A program made the position numbers and the translations under genes. DNA of 24,798 nt from Paramacrobiotus richtersi (Eukaryota; Tardigrada; Eutardigrada; Parachela; Macrobiotidae). Below are positions 21,001 to 24,798 of the stretch, piece after piece. The notes beneath the pieces are model-generated. The model was not told the DNA's origin and did not search any database. It saw only the letters and a program-made list of their open reading frames with translations. The stretch spans positions 1 to 24,798 of the forward strand of contig JAQGAU010000699.1 in assembly GCA_034698045.1 (NCBI GenBank). Reading direction: 5' to 3'. Position 1 is the stretch's first letter. The number at the start of each line of letters is the position of its first letter.

Positions 21001-22327
21001 TCACAAATTTAATCTGAATTTAATCTGATGTAAAATTATCCAATTTAATTTAATTAAATTTAAAATTTAATTGAAATCAAAATTCAATTTAATTAAAAAT
21101 TTAATTATTTCATTAAAATTTAAATTTTTATTAAAATAATTTGATCCTAAATTTAAATTCGTCCGACATTTTCTTACTTTTTTGCTTGACTATCCCAAAA
21201 TTACCGTTTATTTGGTAAAAATATACGACGGAAGAGCCTTACTTCCGTGAATTCTGGTATGAATTTGGCAGCGCCGTTAAAATAACGTGTATAAATGGCG
21301 TGTCGACGTCGGCCTTCCTCTCCGTTCTGAAACTGAATCGTCGACGGTGTGGAGGCCTCTTCAATAGATTGAAAGAGCACTTCTACAATCCAAATAAACG
21401 CTAATGCACACGAACGTGACTAAGAGAAACCACGGTTTGTCCGGTGTTAAAATATACTGACTAAACATATCTGCATGCAAAAATATATATTAAAAATAAT
21501 ATTAATAAAAATATAATTAAAAAATATTACAAACGAAAGGAAACGCATAAATAATAATAAATTCATAAATCCCAATTTTTCAGGTTATTTAGTTAAAACT
21601 TTTGATTAATTAAACTCACGTGAAAAATTCCGATTTAGGAATTTATACGTTTCCTTTCATTTGTATATTTCTAATTATATTTTTATTATATTATTTTTAA
21701 ATTCTATTTTTCATATATTTTTTTATTTCTATTGATCTATTTCTTTCAATTTTTTGTTTACTTAAACAGCAGACGTACTTGGACGATCAAAAAGGTGAGA
21801 ATGTTCTTGGAAGAGTTCGGCCGTGCCAACGCTGACGACAAACTGTTCGCCCATGTAGAACCCAACGATCGGTCCATACTCGTCGTGCAGATCGCACAGA
21901 AATTCATGCAGCGTCCCTGCTTCGCGTAATTCAGGCAAATTCCCTTCGCTACAAACAGCACATGCAAACTGAAACAATTGTAGAAATGCATCCAAAATTT
22001 TCAAAACAATTCTTTTGTATTTCTAGACATTATCGTTATTGAAACTGTTGTAGCGAAAGAAACTTACCTAAATTGTTAGAGTTGCTCTTTCTTTGCTGAA
22101 AAGTGAAAATTCGTGAAATGGCAGATGCACTCACATTTTATCGACAATCGGTGGGCCGGGAATTGTGGATGCCTGGGACGGTCGAGGGGTTTTGTTCTGA
22201 GGATAATTCAAAGTTGGAGGTCGGAACTTAATCATTGAGCGATCCAACTTACGGTCAGAAACTGGTAGAAAACGAAACCCAGCAATCCAGTGATGATGGT
22301 CACAGCTAGAACTGCAAAGCTAATCAT
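18036..22327 (-). CDS. Cytochrome P450, CYP20 family, copy C (12 exons, donor-site lesion)
   Basis: Exons: 22253-22327, 22135-22196, 21779-21948, 21243-21382, 20733-20897, 20363-20432, 19788-19967, 19028-19148, 18859-18970, 18729-18793, 18265-18366 and 18036-18204. Joined as in A and B they encode 476 residues with no coding stop: anchor helix [19 protein letters not shown]-helix GGLHTT, K-helix ESIR, PDNF at the PERF position, haem loop [11 protein letters not shown] (Cys417). By eye the protein is closer to copy B than to A. The defect is the intron 9 donor: the bases after GCCGGA are ATAAGG, not GTAAGG. If the 65-nt intron is retained, translation stops after residue 371, before the haem cysteine. 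The nearest GT, 17 bases inward, also shifts the frame. Either this copy is a young pseudogene, or it relies on unusual splicing or on skipping exons 9+10 (177 nt, in frame), which would remove ExxR. Confidence 0.85.
18853..18858 (-). other. Mutated splice donor (GT to AT), copy C intron 9
   Basis: Reading the minus strand, exon 9 ends ..CCCGCCGGA followed by ATAAGG. Copies A and B read GTAAGA and GTAAGG here. The acceptor (TTTTGTAG) is unchanged, so this is not an AT-AC intron, and the donor does not resemble the U12-type ATATCC. Confidence 0.85.
19548..19680. repeat. Diverged unit of the intronic repeat, copy C intron 7
   Basis: AAAACTGACCAGACTG..TTGGTAAT followed by TTGAATCTAATTTAAAATGAATCTTAATCTAAC resembles the second half of the 119-bp unit in copy A intron 4. 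The opening part is less well kept. It is positionally equivalent to the unit in copy B intron 7. Confidence 0.6.
20914..21020. repeat. Diverged unit of the intronic repeat, copy C intron 4
   Basis: Starts TGATAAAATTAAAAACTG at the same distance from exon 5 as the copy B unit, and carries degraded versions of the GACCAGACTG and AATTTAATCTGAATTTAATC blocks. This is the most decayed of the five sites. Confidence 0.55.
21036..21150. repeat. Low-complexity TTTAATTAAA tract, copy C intron 4
   Basis: Dense repeats of AATTTAATTAAA-type words over about 115 bp, self-complementary and almost free of G and C. No coding or regulatory meaning is evident. Confidence 0.6.
21491..21700. repeat. Foldback (about 100-bp arms) in copy C intron 3
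   Basis: The left half (21491-21590) and the reverse complement of the right half (21601-21700) match over almost their whole length with small gaps. The central shared block is GAAAGGAAACG.ATAAAT and the outer ends share TAAAAATAATAT.AATAAAAATATAATT. Transcribed, it would fold into a long imperfect hairpin. Copy B intron 3 has only a right-arm-like piece (AAATTCCTAAATCGGAATTTT near 16546), suggesting an inverted duplication in copy C. Confidence 0.75.
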
Positions 22328-23268
22328 TGTGCTTGCGATTAATCCAGATTCCACTTGTGCAGGTGCATGCCAAACTTCGACAGAAAAGCTATCCAACGGA
22401 AGACTCAAAATGCAGAAAATAAAAGTTCCAAAGCTGGATGCTGCTTTCAAATTGAAAATAAATTCCGAAAAAAAGCAGCTGCTGAACAACAGGCAACACT
22501 AACAGGTTCTGCAATTGCGAAAATGTCATAACTGCGCCACCTGGGGGTGCAGTAGCGGTTATACATCCCACGGCGGACGCTTGTGCGCCGTACATCTGTG
22601 CTATCATACTTTTTTCTTTTGAGCGCTATCATTTGTTCTGGCACCTTTATTGACCACATTGCCGGGCCGCAGTTGATGTCTATACAAAGGAAATGATTTA
22701 TGGTTTTAATATATGGCGGGATCCCAATATAAACACGGCACACGGGCTCAATTGTGATTTTTAACCGGGTGTTTTTTCACTTTTTTGTTTCGTTTGGACG
22801 ACGGTCGAGCACCGTTTGACTTGGGTCCGGGATTCTTCGTGAACAGTATAGTTCCCCGATAGTTGAACGAAATAGTTTATAACCCGCCGGTACGCGATTT
22901 TCGAAAGATACTTGTACTGATAATTTATTACTTTCGATATACTGTGTCTTTATTTCTCATTTGCCCGCGATATAATTATATGCATAATTGTCGCTAAAAT
23001 AATAATATCGGCAATTTCTTTGTTCATCTTCTATTAGACGAAAGTCGCCAAAAAGAAAGTACACCCCAACCCAGAACGGCACTCACCGAGTTGTACAACG
23101 TCTACTTTATTACACAAGTTACATCAACAGAACCTTTTGATTTTGGTCTGGGGGTCGTTATCGCAGAAAAGCGGCCGTTTCTGGTCCATGACGCGCCCGC
23201 TCGATCAGATGGGCCAGCGCATGCGGAACGGCCGAAAAGACGGCACTACGTGGCCTTGAAAGTGGACA
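22328..23268. other. Spacer between P450 copy C and the EGF-membrane gene
   Basis: The first 190 bp or so align with the 5' flanks of copies A and B and are probably the copy C 5' UTR or promoter. A poly(A) signal for the upstream gene lies at 23106-23111. Between about 22560 and 23090 I see no exon. I also see no dsRBD exon relic here, unlike the other two P450 spacers, which places the array's right boundary in this interval. Confidence 0.5.
23106..23111 (-). other. Polyadenylation signal of the EGF-membrane gene
   Basis: AATAAA on the minus strand, about 160 bp beyond the stop codon at 23269. This is a typical 3' UTR distance, so the transcript should end shortly below this point. Confidence 0.6.
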
Positions 23269-24798
23269 CTAGCGTTCCCCGCCTGAGCTGCTGTTTCGGT
23301 TGATGTTCTTCCGTTGAGGTGGATTGTTTTCACTGGCTGCATCCGAGACAACAGGTTGCACTTTCTTTTTATCGACTAAGACAGCAATGGGCTTTGTTAT
23401 GGCTAGTTTTCCGGGCGGCCGCACTTCATACAGATTACTGTCCATCAGCTCCATGTTGTGGCAGGCCGTTTGGCTTGAATCGGGTTTGGGATTGGGACGG
23501 TGCCGGAAGATTGGACCGTCGCTGCACTGGCAACGGTGCGCGTATGCAGGAGGCTGTACAGGCATAAAAACGTGCAGTTACGAATAATTTTTCTATTGCC
23601 GATGCGGTCCGAATTCTCAGCCTGCATTATACGAATACAGAAGCCGGCCGAACGGATATAAAAATGAACATAATACGTAATTAGTTAATCACTGCTTTTA
23701 CTGAGGTACTGAGCACCGAACCTTCGCTGTTCTGCATATATTTTCGAAAACAAATTAACTTATTTCAAATTTTTATTGTCATGGTATTGTTAATTACTAA
23801 AATAATTTTAATAAAAAGAAATTGATAATTAAATTGACAAAACTGTTAATCAAATTGATAATATTGTTAATTAAACTGATAAAATTATTAATAAAAAGTT
23901 TGACCTCTGCAGCTGGTTAATTCTTAAATGGCTGTTTATTACAAAGACAAGTATATATCGTCAAGCTTTTGTTCTGTAATTTAATTTTACCTGCGTGGTC
24001 AAATTAGGATGCACTAAACAGGCCATGCGCAGTTTGCAGTCCATATGTGTGGTACAAGCCCCCGAGCGGTCATTTTCCGGGGCAGTGGTTGTATCAGCAC
24101 CTGATCTAGATTGTGATATTGATGCGCTGCCGCTACCGCTCGCCGGATTGACTTTGAAATAGGTGAAAGTGTTAGCGCTAATTTCCGATCTGGCCAGCGT
24201 GGATAATTGATCGGCCAAATGCAGTCCACGAGTGCTTGTTGAGTTCCGACTAAAACACCAAAACGTCGATGTATAAATCACATTAATAAATACGTCTAGT
24301 CCTTGAAATAAATAATCAACTATTAATCAAATAAATTAAATTAAACAGAAGAAGTTTCTCAAGGAAAGAAAAACCAACGTGTAATCGATCTGCAAGTTTC
24401 CTAATAAACTGTTTTATTTGTACACTTATATTTATATACTTTTATTTATATATACATTTATATATTTATATAGTATATATATATGTAGTAAAAGTTATAG
24501 TAAGTATATATATATGTTTATTTATACATATATACTTCTGTATTATGGGCGAATTTTAACCGAATTTTTGATGATGGCTTCCGAGGATGAACATTTATCA
24601 AACCAGCTAAAACCCACGAAATTAAGTTGCAATCTGTACTTGCCTCCAGCGCAGAAGGAACACCAGAGTCACAGCGATCAATATAACCGCCACCGCCGAC
24701 GATCCACACGCCACCGCCACCACCTGTCCATCCGTCTGGCACGTCGCTCCAATATACCACCCGGAACACTGACACGTCTTCCCGGCCGGCGTCATCAG
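23269..24798 (-). CDS. EGF-like single-pass membrane protein, C-terminal part (three exons, 5' end outside window)
   Basis: Exons: 24644-24798, 23991-24249 and 23269-23553, giving 231 complete or split codons plus a stop, open at the right edge. The first piece ends an EGF-like module (KTCQCSGWYIGATC), then a hydrophobic helix of about 24 residues (VVAVACGSSAVAVILIAVTL..FLL) and a basic stop-transfer RWS. The rest would be a cytoplasmic tail of about 180 residues: Ser/Thr-rich, then five cysteines (ACTTHMDCKLRMACL..RCQC), then NLYEV and a basic, Asn/Ser-rich end. The first intron must use a GC donor (AG then GCAAGT). The nearby GTACAG donor would put the next exon in a frame with a stop after 23 codons. 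The cluster of cysteines on the presumed cytosolic side is odd, so the last two exons might belong to a separate or differently spliced product. I do not recognise the exact family. Confidence 0.62.
23819..23900. repeat. Short AT-rich tandem repeat, EGF-membrane gene intron
   Basis: About four imperfect copies of a roughly 20-bp unit of the form AAATTGATAATATTGTTAAT, inside the intron between the last two exons. Non-coding. Confidence 0.65.
24420..24535. repeat. TA-rich microsatellite
   Basis: Interrupted TATATA/TTTATA runs over about 115 bp within the GC-AG intron of the EGF-membrane gene. Low-complexity sequence only. Confidence 0.7.

Noticed and set aside
22560-23090. A third dsRBD exon relic upstream of copy C
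   Set aside because: I looked for the CCGGAAGTGGAA block and the DN..PLP frame that mark the other two relics and found neither.
1-24798. CRISPR array, operon or bacterial defence system
   Set aside because: The window is spliced animal DNA with no evenly spaced short identical repeats separated by unique spacers, and no prokaryotic gene signals.

Overview
This is a stretch of an invertebrate animal genome. The evidence is small exons, mostly 60-390 nt, interrupted by AT-rich GT-AG introns of about 56-800 nt, an animal three-dsRBD protein of the TARBP2/PRKRA/Loquacious type, and cytochromes P450 of the CYP20 family. I cannot name the species. All five protein-coding genes I can support lie on the minus strand. 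I built every exon model by hand, by matching splice sites and reading phase across introns.

Layout from left to right: 1-3605 holds no gene I can support, only a strong 22-bp-arm hairpin (2031-2091) and a few short repeats. 3606-7348 is a six-exon gene for a 416-residue Loquacious/TARBP2-like dsRNA-binding protein. 8186-12595 (copy A), 13373-17227 (copy B) and 18036-22327 (copy C) are three tandem, same-strand CYP20-type P450 genes. Each has 12 coding exons whose lengths are identical in all three copies (75, 62, 170, 140, 165, 70, 180, 121, 112, 65, 102 and 169 nt), giving 476 residues. 23269-24798 is the 3' part of a gene for an EGF-like, single-pass membrane protein that runs off the right edge.

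The most interesting part is how the P450 array was built and how it is decaying. The spacers between A and B and between B and C each carry a broken copy of the last exon of the neighbouring dsRBD gene, with the splice acceptor still visible. This suggests that a dsRBD+P450 block was duplicated, that the extra dsRBD copy collapsed to an exon relic, and that the relic+P450 unit was duplicated again. Copy A has GT at all 11 donors. Copy B has a GC donor at intron 7. Copy C has lost the GT of intron 9 (now AT), and retaining that intron would stop translation before the haem-ligand cysteine. Introns 4 and 7 of the P450 genes share a short repeat family, which in copy A intron 4 has grown into three 119-bp tandem units.

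In biological terms the window joins an RNA-silencing cofactor to an orphan P450 family that is a single gene in vertebrates. Nothing in the sequence shows a functional link between them. Their association looks historical, as shared duplication. There is no CRISPR array, rRNA gene, tRNA gene or intact transposon that I can support.
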